The notes: generated by a model from the letters alone, not told the origin. Positions 1-6,758 are shown, counted from the first letter of the stretch. The stretch: DNA of 6,758 bases from Hydrogenophaga sp. (GCA_030684755.1 JAUXXN010000235.1:1-6758); one strand, 5' to 3'. A program made the numbers and translations.

Positions 1-2
1 AA

Positions 3-536
3 ATAGCTGAAAATCTGACGTTCACGACGGACAGAATTGGCGATACGATGAAGTCCAACATGGACCCCGTGATGGCCAAGAAGTGGTTTGGGGTGAACCC
101 GCCGGACCTCACCTTGGTGGCCCGTTCGCGATCGAGCAAGAACGGACCTGGAGCAGACTACATCTACACACTGCTACGCACTTATTACCGCGATGACACC
201 AAGCCCACCGGCTGGAACAACTTGGTGTTCCCTAACATTGGCATGCCGAACCCACTGTGGGAACTTCAGGGCGAGCGTAAGCCCACCTTTGACAAAGTAA
301 CCAGCCACGGGGCCGAAATCGAGGTGCACAAGGGCTGGGAACCGGTTAAGGCGGGCACCATGAGTGCTTCTGCTTACGATCAAAACGTGGGTGATTTGGT
401 AGCCTACTTGCAATGGATGGCCGAGCCTGAGCAAAACAGCCGCGTTCGGATCGGAGTGTGGGTCATGCTGTTCCTCTCGGTATTCACTGTCATTGCATGG
501 CGCTTGAACGCAGCGTTCTGGAAAGACATCAAATAA
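3..536 (+). CDS. petC: Cytochrome c1, bc1 complex subunit (5' truncated)
   Basis: This is the C-terminal 177 residues of cytochrome c1. The reading frame is open to the left edge, so the Met codon at 48 is internal. Cytochrome c1 is the membrane-anchored c-type haem subunit of ubiquinol-cytochrome c reductase and passes electrons from the Rieske protein to soluble cytochrome c in the periplasm. Recognisable family blocks are KKWFGVNPPDLTLVARSR, then DYIYTLLRTYY, and the NIGMPNPLW segment, whose Met (codon 243-245) matches the axial haem ligand. AEPEQNSRVRIG leads into one hydrophobic C-terminal anchor helix (about 447-503), followed by a short cytoplasmic tail. The haem-attachment CxxCH motif and the signal peptide must lie upstream, outside the window; roughly 75 residues are missing compared with the usual length. 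The gene is normally last in petABC, which fits the terminator-like hairpin that follows. Identification is strong. Confidence 0.95.
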   Translation: MAENLTFTTDRIGDTMKSNMDPVMAKKWFGVNPPDLTLVARSRSSKNGPGADYIYTLLRTYYRDDTKPTGWNNLVFPNIGMPNPLWELQGERKPTFDKVTSHGAEIEVHKGWEPVKAGTMSASAYDQNVGDLVAYLQWMAEPEQNSRVRIGVWVMLFLSVFTVIAWRLNAAFWKDIK

Positions 537-581
537 TCTGATCCGGGTTCGGGCCCTGCCGCAAGGCGAGCCCATCGTTCC

Positions 582-632
582 ACAGTGGTTTGCTGCACCG
601 CATGGTGTGTATGCATCCACTGTTTTTGTTTT
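582..632 (+). terminator. Possible rho-independent terminator or attenuator between petC and sspA
   Basis: A perfect 7-base inverted repeat, ACAGTGG (582-588) and CCACTGT (617-623), encloses a second pairing, TGCACC (594-599) with GGTGTG (604-609) around a GCAT loop. The T-rich tract TTTTTGTTTT (623-632) follows directly. The shape fits termination of petABC transcription, but the stem is long, imperfect and partly G-U paired. The T tract ends where the sspA ribosome binding site AAGGAG (633-638) begins, so the structure could also act as an attenuator for sspA. Confidence 0.45.
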
Positions 633-646
633 AAGGAGACTCCCTC

Positions 647-1258
647 ATGATGGTCTTGTATTCGGGTACCACTTGCCCCTACTCCCACCGCTGCCGCTTT
701 GTCCTGTTCGAGAAGGGCATGGACTTTGAAATTCGTGATGTGGACCTGTACAACAAGCCCGAAGACATCAGTGTGATGAATCCTTACGGCCAGGTTCCTA
801 TCTTGGTCGAACGTGATTTGATCCTCTACGAATCGAACATCATCAACGAGTACATTGATGAGCGCTTTCCGCATCCCCAGTTGATGCCCGGTGACCCGGT
901 AGATCGCGCCCGCGTGCGCCTGTTTTTGCTGAACTTCGAAAAAGAGCTCTTCACCCATGTGTCCATGCTGGAATCGCGCAGCACAAAGGGCAATGAAAAG
1001 ACGCTGGAAAAGGCCCGTGCCCATATCCGGGACCGTCTGACGCAACTGGCACCCGTTTTCTTGAAGAACAAGTTCATGCTGGGCGACAACTTCTCCATGT
1101 TGGACGTGGCTATTGCACCACTGCTCTGGCGTTTGGACTTCTACGGCATTGAGCTTAGCAAGAACGCTGCGCCCCTGCTGAAGTACGCCGAACGAATCTT
1201 CTCGCGACCGGCCTACATTGAAGCACTGACGCCTTCTGAAAAGGTCATGCGCAAATAA
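647..1258 (+). CDS. sspA: Stringent starvation protein A (GST-fold RNA polymerase-associated regulator)
   Basis: The gene encodes 203 residues. The N-terminal thioredoxin-like GST domain (about 1-76) has the motif SGTTCPYSHRCRF near residue 10, the VP step at 50-51 that is cis-Pro in GST folds, and YESNIINEYIDERFP. A helical GST C-terminal domain (about 83-200) follows, with a FSMLDVAIAPLLWRL block typical of SspA. The PHP triplet at 75-77 matches the surface pocket which, in E. coli SspA, contacts RNA polymerase and sigma70. Known SspA proteins bind RNA polymerase and change gene expression in starvation, acid stress and virulence; they lack ordinary glutathione transferase activity. The start at 647 is chosen because AAGGAG lies 8 bases upstream; the adjacent ATG at 650 is spaced less well. 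sspB follows after 54 bases, so the two are probably co-transcribed. Unlike E. coli SspA, this protein keeps a CPYS motif at residues 10-13. Confidence 0.95.
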   Translation: MMVLYSGTTCPYSHRCRFVLFEKGMDFEIRDVDLYNKPEDISVMNPYGQVPILVERDLILYESNIINEYIDERFPHPQLMPGDPVDRARVRLFLLNFEKELFTHVSMLESRSTKGNEKTLEKARAHIRDRLTQLAPVFLKNKFMLGDNFSMLDVAIAPLLWRLDFYGIELSKNAAPLLKYAERIFSRPAYIEALTPSEKVMRK

Positions 1259-1312
1259 GTCGTCATCCCATCAGTTGATGGATGGAGTCGGGTTTGAATA
1301 TGAACAGTACCC

Positions 1313-1858
1313 ATGAATTTTTTTGATTCTGAGACGCCGTCTACGCGTCCTTACCTTGTCCGCGCACTGCATGAATGGTGTGTTGACAACGGGTTTTCTC
1401 CATACATAGCCGTACAAGTCGACGCTTCGGTCAAAGTACCGATGGAGTTCGTCAAGAATGGAGAGATCGTTCTCAACGTGGGTGTCGATGCCACGAGTGC
1501 ACTGCGCTTGGGTAACGATTTCATCGAGTTCAAGGCCCGATTTGGGGGGGTGGCGCGGGAGATCACCGTTCCGGTCAGCCACGTCATAGCCATTTATGCA
1601 CGCGAAAATGGGCAAGGTATGGCGTTTCCAGCACCGTCAGCTGGAGCGGATCACTTGTCTGTGCAAGGGCCGGTGGAGTTGCTACCTGCTTCTGGTGTTG
1701 GCAGTGATACAGAAGTTTCAAAAGAGCACTCAGCGCGTAGTGTATTGCGTTCTGTTTCGAGCGAAAGCGTTCCTGTCGAAGGATTTGAACCATTGCCGCC
1801 ACAACCCGATGGACCCACCCGCGGCGGTGGGCGACCGCAGCTCACGCGGGTCAAGTAG
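1313..1858 (+). CDS. sspB: ClpXP protease specificity-enhancing factor SspB
   Basis: The gene encodes 181 residues. The folded substrate-binding domain spans about 9-105: STRPYLVRALHEWCVDNGF at the start, then VPMEFVKNGEIVLNV, FKARFGG and AIYARENGQGM, all hallmarks of SspB. A low-complexity flexible linker (about 106-165) leads to the basic tail RGGGRPQLTRVK, corresponding to the ClpX-binding tail. SspB grips ssrA-tagged polypeptides and tethers them to ClpX for degradation in the cytoplasm. At 181 residues it is somewhat longer than E. coli SspB (165), through the linker. The start is less certain than the gene. ATG 1313 is the only start codon after an in-frame stop at 1301-1303, but it has no good ribosome binding site. 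An out-of-frame ATG at 1300 is better placed behind GGAG (1284-1287). The stop codon TAG lies 15 bases before the tRNA gene. Confidence 0.93.
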   Translation: MNFFDSETPSTRPYLVRALHEWCVDNGFSPYIAVQVDASVKVPMEFVKNGEIVLNVGVDATSALRLGNDFIEFKARFGGVAREITVPVSHVIAIYARENGQGMAFPAPSAGADHLSVQGPVELLPASGVGSDTEVSKEHSARSVLRSVSSESVPVEGFEPLPPQPDGPTRGGGRPQLTRVK

Positions 1859-1861
1859 AAT
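1856..1861 (+). promoter_or_regulatory. Possible -10 element for the tRNA-Thr gene
   Basis: TAGAAT matches the sigma70 -10 consensus at five of six positions and ends 12 bases before the tRNA, a plausible distance for a short tRNA leader. No convincing -35 is seen: the best near match, GCGACC at 1831-1836, is poor and 19 bases away. The element overlaps the sspB stop codon. Co-transcription of the tRNA with sspAB remains equally possible. Confidence 0.25.
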
Positions 1862-1873
1862 ATTCTCTTCAAC

Positions 1874-1949
<76 letters not shown>

Positions 1950-1996
1950 TGGTATTTGTGTGGCATGCCTGTGTTTCGAGCACCGGAAAAGCGGAC

Positions 1997-2314
1997 TTAG
2001 CGATTGATGATCTGAACTTTGATCCGAATTGCAGTGATCCGCGAACCCTCGTGCGTAAGCATCTGTTGCATCGCAGGCAGCAAGTTACGGATCTTGGTCG
2101 ATGCAGCGCCGCTACTCACCAATATGCACCACTCATTGTCTTGCACGGGGCCTGCTTTAACGTGCTGGCGCAAGGCCAAGGGTAGCAAAGGCTTTACTGT
2201 TTGCAGGCAGTGTTGTGATTCCCGAATACGTTCCTGCAATGCCGCTAGGCTTGGGGCCTCACCAACCGCCTGCTCTAGGCTAAGCATGGTGTGAATTCGT
2301 GAAGCTGTGTGCAT
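1997..2314 (-). CDS. DUF721 / DciA-like small protein
   Basis: The gene encodes 105 residues with the pattern of short betaproteobacterial DUF721 (DciA-like) proteins. It has an amphipathic N-terminal helix region with SLAALQERIRES (22-33), then KPLLPLALRQHVKAGPV (41-57), EWCILVSSGAASTKIRNLLPAM (61-82), and a final basic strand ITAIRIKVQ (93-101). In other bacteria DciA interacts with the replicative helicase DnaB and is thought to help load it; whether this short version does so is inference. The family is often found near lpxC, M23 peptidase and secA genes, which fits this position. ATG 2314 is the first start codon after an upstream in-frame stop, but it has no clear ribosome binding site; Met10 (codon at 2287-2285) is an alternative. 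A possible minus-strand -10 (GATAAT, 2379-2374) lies upstream with a weak -35. It is convergent with the tRNA, ending 47 bases from it, and divergent from the peptidase gene. Confidence 0.85.
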   Translation of the reverse strand: MHTASRIHTMLSLEQAVGEAPSLAALQERIRESQHCLQTVKPLLPLALRQHVKAGPVQDNEWCILVSSGAASTKIRNLLPAMQQMLTHEGSRITAIRIKVQIINR

Positions 2315-2364
2315 TCGGTGGGCTGCTGCGGTTGGGTGACGAGGATGTTCGAAAAGGGTGAACT

Positions 2365-3315
2365 GTGCACATCATTATCACGGATGCCTGGTTGGCAAAA
2401 AGCCGGGCCCTTCATCTCAGTGGGTACAAACTTATCGGGGTTGGCTTGCTGGTATCCGTCATGCTCATGCTGGGCTCAGTGGCTGCTTACCATGGTGTGT
2501 TTCTCGAAGGTGTACGCCAAGGCTGGCCAGGTTTTGCGTCGATGGGTCGCTTGGTGCACCAGAGCAAGTTGGATACACAAGAGGTATTCATGCGCGAAAA
2601 CCTCGATGCCATGGCCCGCAAACTCGGTGAAATGCAAGCCCGTATGATGCATTTGGAATCTCTTGGCGAAAGGGTGGCCGGATTGGCTGGAATGAATCCT
2701 GTCGAGTTCAAAAAAGAACCAGGTGCGGGTGGTGTGCTGGTTTTAGAGCGCGAACTCACCCTGACAGAGTTGCTGAAAGAGATGGAGCGGCTTGACCTGT
2801 CCAGCAGTTCCCGAGTCGATTGGATGACGGTCGCGGAGTCCCGACTTTTTGACCAAAAAATCCAGCGCTCCATGGTTCCCACCGAGCAGCCCGTGGCTGG
2901 TGTGCGTACGGGTTCTCCTTTTGGATTTCGAATGGATCCATTCACCGGACGGTCTGCATTGCACACGGGCTTGGATTTTCCAGCAGATGTGGGTACACCT
3001 ATTTTGGCTGCGGCTGGTGGTGTGGTCGTGGTGCAGGAGTACCATCCGGCATACGGCAATATGGTTGAGATTGACCACGGTAACCAGTTGATTACCCGCT
3101 ACGCCCACGCCTCCAGGGTGCACGTCAAAAATGGCGACATCGTAAAACGCGGACAAAAAATCGCAGAGGTTGGCTCAACTGGTCGTTCAACTGGACCCCA
3201 TCTTCACTTTGAAGTCTGGGTTTCTGGCGTGCCGCAGGACCCTCAGCGGTTCTTGGCTGCAGGCGAGTCCATGGCAACAGCACAACTGCAACAGATCCGT
3301 CCACGTAAGCCCTGA
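2365..3315 (+). CDS. Membrane-anchored M23 (LytM-type) zinc metallopeptidase
   Basis: The gene encodes 316 residues. A short basic N-terminus is followed by one transmembrane segment (about 21-47), which would place the rest in the periplasm. A likely coiled-coil segment spans about 70-110 (FMRENLDAMARKLGEMQARM). The peptidase domain occupies about 180-297. All expected LytM residues are present: zinc ligands H200 and D204 in HTGLD, H281 in HLHFE, and catalytic histidines H248 (YAHAS) and H279. It is therefore predicted to be an active enzyme that cuts peptidoglycan cross-links, unlike degenerate activators such as EnvC or NlpD; its exact bond is unknown. The start is GTG at 2365. An in-frame TGA lies two codons upstream (2359-2361), and AAAAGGG (2352-2358) sits 6 bases ahead of the start codon. 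It is divergent from the DUF721 gene across 50 bases and precedes secA by 160 bases. Confidence 0.92.
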   Translation: MHIIITDAWLAKSRALHLSGYKLIGVGLLVSVMLMLGSVAAYHGVFLEGVRQGWPGFASMGRLVHQSKLDTQEVFMRENLDAMARKLGEMQARMMHLESLGERVAGLAGMNPVEFKKEPGAGGVLVLERELTLTELLKEMERLDLSSSSRVDWMTVAESRLFDQKIQRSMVPTEQPVAGVRTGSPFGFRMDPFTGRSALHTGLDFPADVGTPILAAAGGVVVVQEYHPAYGNMVEIDHGNQLITRYAHASRVHVKNGDIVKRGQKIAEVGSTGRSTGPHLHFEVWVSGVPQDPQRFLAAGESMATAQLQQIRPRKP

Positions 3316-3336
3316 GGTCGCCTTAAAAGCCACAGG

Positions 3337-3342
3337 TAAAAT
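3337..3342 (+). promoter_or_regulatory. Possible -10 element of a secA promoter
   Basis: TAAAAT matches the -10 consensus at five of six positions and lies just after the peptidase stop codon. It would start transcription near 3349 and give a secA leader of about 127 bases. The -35 region is weak: CTGAGG at 3312-3317 is the nearest candidate, 19 bases upstream. No other promoter-like pair was found in this gap, and secA could also be read through from the peptidase gene. Confidence 0.3.
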
Positions 3343-3382
3343 GCGTGTTTGCTCTTGAAAAACGAGCTTTCGGCGGAACTTG

Positions 3383-3394
3383 ACGGCATGCCGT
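3383..3394. repeat. 12-base perfect palindrome in the secA leader
   Basis: ACGGCATGCCGT is a perfect dyad. In RNA it would form a 4-base-pair stem with a CATG loop, extended by two G-U pairs on the outside. It contains the ATG of the 14-codon upstream frame. It could be a small operator, an RNA hairpin, or chance. Confidence 0.4.
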
Positions 3395-3432
3395 TGGTGC
3401 TTTCTGCCACCCGCAACCTTCCGATCCCCTAA
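3388..3432 (+). other. Possible 14-codon upstream frame in the secA leader
   Basis: ATG at 3388 opens a frame encoding MPLVLSATRNLPIP, which ends with TAA at 3430-3432. A weak purine-rich site, GGCGGA (3372-3377), lies 10 bases upstream. The stop codon overlaps a second ATG at 3432 (TAATG), whose frame runs across the secA start. The first ATG sits inside a 12-base palindrome. Short frames like this arise by chance, and nothing proves translation. It is listed because of its position just before a possible hairpin over the secA ribosome binding site. Confidence 0.2.
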
Positions 3433-3433
3433 T

Positions 3434-3467
3434 GCCTGAATGCCACCTTTGGGTGTCCGTTACAGGC
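3434..3467 (+). promoter_or_regulatory. Possible hairpin masking the secA ribosome binding site
   Basis: GCCTG (3434-3438) can pair with CAGGC (3463-3467), the stretch that contains the only Shine-Dalgarno-like AGG (3464-3466) before the secA ATG. AA (3439-3440) and TT (3460-3461) add two pairs past a bulged A. An inner hairpin CACC (3444-3447) and GGTG (3452-3455) with loop TTTG stacks inside. The stem is short and its stability was not computed. If formed, it would limit secA translation. Confidence 0.3.
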
Positions 3468-3475
3468 CTGCACGT

Positions 3476-6241
3476 ATGGCCACAAACTTCCTCACCAAAA
3501 TTTTCGGTAGCCGCAACGACCGGTTGCTCAAGACATACCGCAAGACCGTGGAGCGCATCAATGCGCTGGAGGCGCAGTTTGAAAAGTTCACTGACGATGA
3601 TCTGAAGGCTCAAACCGAGATTTTCAAGCGACGCGTGGCCGATGGCGAGGCACTGGATGCGGTCTTGCCCGAAGCGTTTGCGGTGGTGCGCGAAGCCAGC
3701 AAGCGTGTGATGAAGATGCGCCATTTCGACGTGCAAATGGTGGGTGGCTTGGCGCTGCACCATGGCAAAGTGGCCGAAATGCGCACCGGCGAGGGTAAAA
3801 CGCTGACCGCCACGCTGCCGGTCTACCTGAATGCACTCACTGGCAAGGGCGTGCACGTGGTCACGGTGAACGACTACTTGGCCAGTCGCGACGCGCAGTG
3901 GATGGGGAGGCTGTACAACTTTTTGGGTTTGACGGTGGGTATCAACCTGCCGCAAGCGCCGCGTGACGAAAAGCAGGCGGCCTACCGGGCCGACATCACC
4001 TACGGCACCAACAACGAATATGGCTTTGACTACTTGCGCGACAACATGGTGTACGAGGCTGCCGACCGGGTGCAGCGCTCTTTGAATTACGCCATCGTTG
4101 ATGAGGTGGATTCGATTCTGATTGACGAGGCACGCACGCCGCTGATCATCAGCGGTCAGGCGGAAAACCAGACACCTTTGTACGTGGCCATTAACCAATT
4201 GATTCCGCAGTTGGTGCGGCAAGAGGGCGAGGCCGATCCGCGCACCGGTGAGGGTGTGATCAAGCACGGTGATTTCACTGTGGATGAGAAAGCTCATTCG
4301 ATTCACATGACCGAGCAAGGTCATGAAAATGCCGAGAGGCTGCTGAGCCAAGCGGGCCTTTTGCCCGAAGGTGCTTCGTTGTACGACCCGTCCAATATTG
4401 CGCTGCTACACCATTTGGTGACTTCGCTCAAGGCTCACCACCTTTACCACCGCGACCAGCATTACGTGAACCAGAATGGTGAAATCGTCATTGTTGACGA
4501 GTTCACGGGTCGTTTAATGACCGGTCGGCGCTGGAGCGATGGCTTGCACCAGGCGGTAGAGGCTAAAGAAGGAGCAACCATCCAGCCTGAAAACCAGACG
4601 CTGGCTTCCATCACGTTCCAGAATTATTTCCGTCTGTACGGCAAGCTCTCGGGTATGACCGGCACCGCCGACACCGAGGCTTACGAATTCCAAGAAATCT
4701 ATGGCTTGGAAACGGTGGTAATTCCACCAAATCGGATCAGTTCGCGTACTGATCAGCTTGATCGTGTGTACAAAACGACGAAAGAAAAATACGCCGCTGC
4801 CATTGAAGATATCCGCGAATGTCACCAGCGTGGTCAGCCGGTGTTGGTGGGCACTTCGTCGATTGAAAATTCGGAAATCATTGCCAACTTGTTGGAAGCC
4901 GAAAAGCTGCCGCACGAGGTGTTGAATGCCAAGCAACACGCCCGAGAAGCGGACATCATCATTCAGGCCGGGCGCCCGGGCGCCATCACCATCGCCACCA
5001 ATATGGCGGGCCGGGGCACAGACATTGTGTTGGGTGGCAACTTAGAAAAAATGCTGGAAGCGGTGCAGGGCGACGCTGCGTTGGACGATGACACCAAGGC
5101 CGCGCGCATGGAGGCGGTGCGCCAGCAGTGGAAGTTGGACCATGAAAAGGTGCGCGCTTTGGGTGGTTTGCGCATCATTGCCACCGAGCGGCACGAGTCG
5201 CGTCGCATTGACAACCAATTGCGCGGTCGTTCGGGCCGCCAAGGTGACCCGGGTTCTTCGCGCTTTTACCTGAGCTTGGACGATTCGTTGATGCGGATTT
5301 TTGCTGGTGACAGGGTGCGAGCCATCATGGACCGCCTGAAAATGCCCGAGGGCGAAGCCATTGAGGCCGGTATTGTGACGCGCAGCATTGAGAGCGCGCA
5401 GCGCAAAGTGGAGGCGCGTAACTTTGATATTCGCAAACAGTTGCTGGAATACGACGACGTGTCGAACGACCAGCGCAAGGTGATTTACCAACAGCGCAAC
5501 GACATTTTGGACGCCATTAACCTTCGCGCCCAGATTGATTCCCTGCGTGACGGGTGCTTTACCGATACCGTCCACCAGTTTGTGCCTGCTGGCAGTGTGG
5601 AAGAGCAATGGGATCTGCCTGGGCTGGAACGCCATTTGCGCGATGAGTGGGCGGTGGACGTGCCGCTGTCGGCTTGGGTCTCTGAAGCCGAGGCAATCGA
5701 CGTTGATGACATCGTAGAGCGTGTCCGGGTAGCCGCCAATGACGTTTTTGGTGGCAAGGTTCAGATTGTGGGTGAAGAAAACTTCACCCAATTCGAGCGC
5801 ATGGTGTTGCTCCAAACCATCGACGGCCAATGGCGCGAACACCTCTCGGCGTTGGACTATTTGCGCCAAGGCATTCATTTGCGCGGCTATGCGCAAAAGC
5901 AACCCAAACAGGAATACAAGCGCGAGGCCTTTGTTTTGTTTGGACAATTGTTGGACAGCGTAAAAAACGATGTTACGCGTGTTTTGATGAACGTCCGGGT
6001 GCAATCTGCCGAGCAAGTGACCCAGGCCGCAGTAGAGCTGGAAGCGCGTGCCGAACAGATTGCCAACGTAACCTACACAGCCCCCACCGAGACCGGCGAG
6101 GTGGAAACCATTCGCAGCACGGCCCCCAATGCAGCGCCCAACGCGGCGCCCGGAGCTGCGGTGCCCCGCGTGGGCCGCAACGAAGCCTGTCCTTGTGGCA
6201 GTGGCAAAAAATACAAGCATTGCCACGGCAAGCTGGACTGA
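3476..6241 (+). CDS. secA: Preprotein translocase motor ATPase SecA
   Basis: The gene encodes 921 residues (E. coli SecA has 901), complete and uninterrupted. SecA is the cytoplasmic motor that binds secretory preproteins and drives them through SecYEG. The Walker A motif MRTGEGKT falls at 102-109 and the DEVD Walker B region at 209-212, followed by [15 protein letters not shown]. Then come the preprotein cross-linking domain, the second ATPase domain with [10 protein letters not shown] (508-517) and [20 protein letters not shown] (581-600), and the helical scaffold and wing domains with [20 protein letters not shown] (781-800). A flexible Ala/Pro/Asn-rich linker (about 882-897) leads to the zinc motif [13 protein letters not shown] (C905, C907, C916, H917), which binds SecB and phospholipid. 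ATG 3476 is chosen because [15 protein letters not shown] matches the family N-terminus and AGG lies 9 bases upstream; an in-frame ATG at 3440 would add 12 non-conserved residues. Confidence 0.98.
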   Translation: MATNFLTKIFGSRNDRLLKTYRKTVERINALEAQFEKFTDDDLKAQTEIFKRRVADGEALDAVLPEAFAVVREASKRVMKMRHFDVQMVGGLALHHGKVAEMRTGEGKTLTATLPVYLNALTGKGVHVVTVNDYLASRDAQWMGRLYNFLGLTVGINLPQAPRDEKQAAYRADITYGTNNEYGFDYLRDNMVYEAADRVQRSLNYAIVDEVDSILIDEARTPLIISGQAENQTPLYVAINQLIPQLVRQEGEADPRTGEGVIKHGDFTVDEKAHSIHMTEQGHENAERLLSQAGLLPEGASLYDPSNIALLHHLVTSLKAHHLYHRDQHYVNQNGEIVIVDEFTGRLMTGRRWSDGLHQAVEAKEGATIQPENQTLASITFQNYFRLYGKLSGMTGTADTEAYEFQEIYGLETVVIPPNRISSRTDQLDRVYKTTKEKYAAAIEDIRECHQRGQPVLVGTSSIENSEIIANLLEAEKLPHEVLNAKQHAREADIIIQAGRPGAITIATNMAGRGTDIVLGGNLEKMLEAVQGDAALDDDTKAARMEAVRQQWKLDHEKVRALGGLRIIATERHESRRIDNQLRGRSGRQGDPGSSRFYLSLDDSLMRIFAGDRVRAIMDRLKMPEGEAIEAGIVTRSIESAQRKVEARNFDIRKQLLEYDDVSNDQRKVIYQQRNDILDAINLRAQIDSLRDGCFTDTVHQFVPAGSVEEQWDLPGLERHLRDEWAVDVPLSAWVSEAEAIDVDDIVERVRVAANDVFGGKVQIVGEENFTQFERMVLLQTIDGQWREHLSALDYLRQGIHLRGYAQKQPKQEYKREAFVLFGQLLDSVKNDVTRVLMNVRVQSAEQVTQAAVELEARAEQIANVTYTAPTETGEVETIRSTAPNAAPNAAPGAAVPRVGRNEACPCGSGKKYKHCHGKLD

Positions 6242-6302
6242 TAGCAGGCACCCGAGCACACTGGGTGTTGCCGCAGAATTTTCTCAATTTCACGGAATTT
6301 CT

Positions 6303-6758
6303 ATGCCTGTTCAACTCAATACCCCGCTGGCGGTCGACCTGCTGGCAATCCCTGGTGTGCGCATCGGCGTCACGCAAGCCGGTATTCGCAAAGTCAACCG
6401 CAAAGACCTGACGGTTTTCCTGCTGGATGAAGGCTGCGCGGTGGGCGCGGTGTTTACCCAAAACCGTTATGCCGCAGCGCCAGTGCAGGTGTGCCGCGAG
6501 CACCTGGCCGCGGGTGTTGCCATTCGCGCAATGGTCATTAACACCGGTAACGCCAATGCGGGCACCGGCGAACCGGGCTTGGCGGTAGCGCGTCAGACCT
6601 GCACCGCCATGGCACGGGCACTCGGTTTGAACCACGAGCAGGTGTTGCCCTTTTCCACCGGCGTCATCATGGAACCCCTGCCGCTGGACCGCTTGTTGGC
6701 GGGCCTGCCACATGCGCTTCAACAGGCCGCCCAGGCGCCTGTGGCCAGCGGTGCGCAG
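6303..6758 (+). CDS. argJ: Bifunctional glutamate N-acetyltransferase / ornithine acetyltransferase ArgJ (3' truncated)
   Basis: The first 152 residues of ArgJ are present and the frame is open at the right edge. ArgJ moves the acetyl group from N-acetylornithine to glutamate, recycling it in arginine synthesis; many members also acetylate glutamate with acetyl-CoA. The start [22 protein letters not shown], the segment [15 protein letters not shown] (47-61), the block [12 protein letters not shown] (79-90) and [14 protein letters not shown] (114-127) are typical of the family. The autocleavage site that separates the alpha and beta chains, and the rest of the active site, lie beyond the window, so activity cannot be judged. 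ATG 6303 has a weak CGGA site 6 bases upstream. The gene begins 61 bases after secA on the same strand with no convincing terminator between them, so read-through from secA is possible. argJ after secA is a familiar order in Burkholderiales. Confidence 0.95.
   Translation, partial: MPVQLNTPLAVDLLAIPGVRIGVTQAGIRKVNRKDLTVFLLDEGCAVGAVFTQNRYAAAPVQVCREHLAAGVAIRAMVINTGNANAGTGEPGLAVARQTCTAMARALGLNHEQVLPFSTGVIMEPLPLDRLLAGLPHALQQAAQAPVASGAQ

Noticed and set aside
1268..1281. Hairpin CCATC-AGTT-GATGG between sspA and sspB
   Set aside because: Only five base pairs and no T tract follows; probably chance or a minor leader structure.
3440..3475. Upstream in-frame ATG as the secA start
   Set aside because: It would add 12 residues ([12 protein letters not shown]) not typical of SecA, has no ribosome binding site, and the family N-terminus begins at ATG 3476.
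3432..3620. Frame from ATG 3432 ([12 protein letters not shown]...) as a SecM-like arrest peptide
   Set aside because: It has no signal peptide, does not match the SecM arrest motif in spacing, and runs out of frame through the conserved secA start. It is kept only as context for the leader hypothesis.
6115..6170. Ala/Pro/Asn repeat in the SecA C-terminal linker as a notable repeat
   Set aside because: SecA linkers before the zinc motif are commonly low in complexity and variable; two short PNAA units are not unusual.
5042..6259. Long minus-strand open frame (405 codons) opposite secA
   Set aside because: It lies wholly antisense to conserved secA coding sequence, has no recognisable domain, and reads like a codon-bias shadow. 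The same applies to the minus-strand frame at 3323-4351.
6247..6281. Possible terminator between secA and argJ
   Set aside because: GGCA+CCC can pair with GGG+TGCC only with a 3-base bulge, and the four-T run comes several bases after the stem, so it is too weak to call.
5830..6411. Plus-strand frame bridging the end of secA and start of argJ
   Set aside because: It is out of frame with both well-supported genes, and its translation shows no family features.

Overview
The window is an ordinary, gene-dense chromosomal segment of a betaproteobacterium. It most likely comes from Burkholderiales, probably Comamonadaceae. This rests on the gene order (petC-sspA-sspB-tRNA, then a DUF721/DciA-like gene, an M23 peptidase, secA and argJ), on the protein sequences, which read like family members from that group, and on the moderately GC-rich coding sequence. 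No mobile element, CRISPR array, prophage gene or other sign of recent transfer was seen, and no gap between genes exceeds about 160 bases.

Left part (1-1949, plus strand). The window opens inside petC, the cytochrome c1 subunit of the respiratory bc1 complex. An imperfect hairpin with a T-rich tail follows and ends exactly at the ribosome binding site of sspA. sspA encodes a GST-fold RNA-polymerase-associated regulator. It is followed by sspB, which encodes the adaptor that brings ssrA-tagged and other substrates to ClpXP. A complete tRNA-Thr gene (anticodon TGT, CCA encoded) lies 15 bases after sspB.

Middle part (1997-3315). A small DUF721/DciA-like gene lies on the minus strand, convergent with the tRNA. 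Divergent from it is a membrane-anchored LytM/M23 metallopeptidase gene with a GTG start and all expected zinc and catalytic residues.

Right part (3316-6758, plus strand). A 160-base leader precedes secA, the Sec translocase ATPase, which is complete at 921 residues with an intact C-terminal zinc motif. argJ (ornithine acetyltransferase, arginine synthesis) starts 61 bases later and runs off the window.

The proteins are well-known housekeeping functions, so I do not claim a new protein system. The most interesting signals are regulatory. The secA leader holds a 14-codon upstream frame, a 12-base palindrome and a possible hairpin over the secA ribosome binding site, a layout that resembles secM-secA control although no SecM is present. 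The start of sspB has a well-spaced alternative ATG in the wrong frame, joined to the gene by a run of seven T. A possible attenuator abuts the sspA ribosome binding site. These are sequence-based hypotheses.
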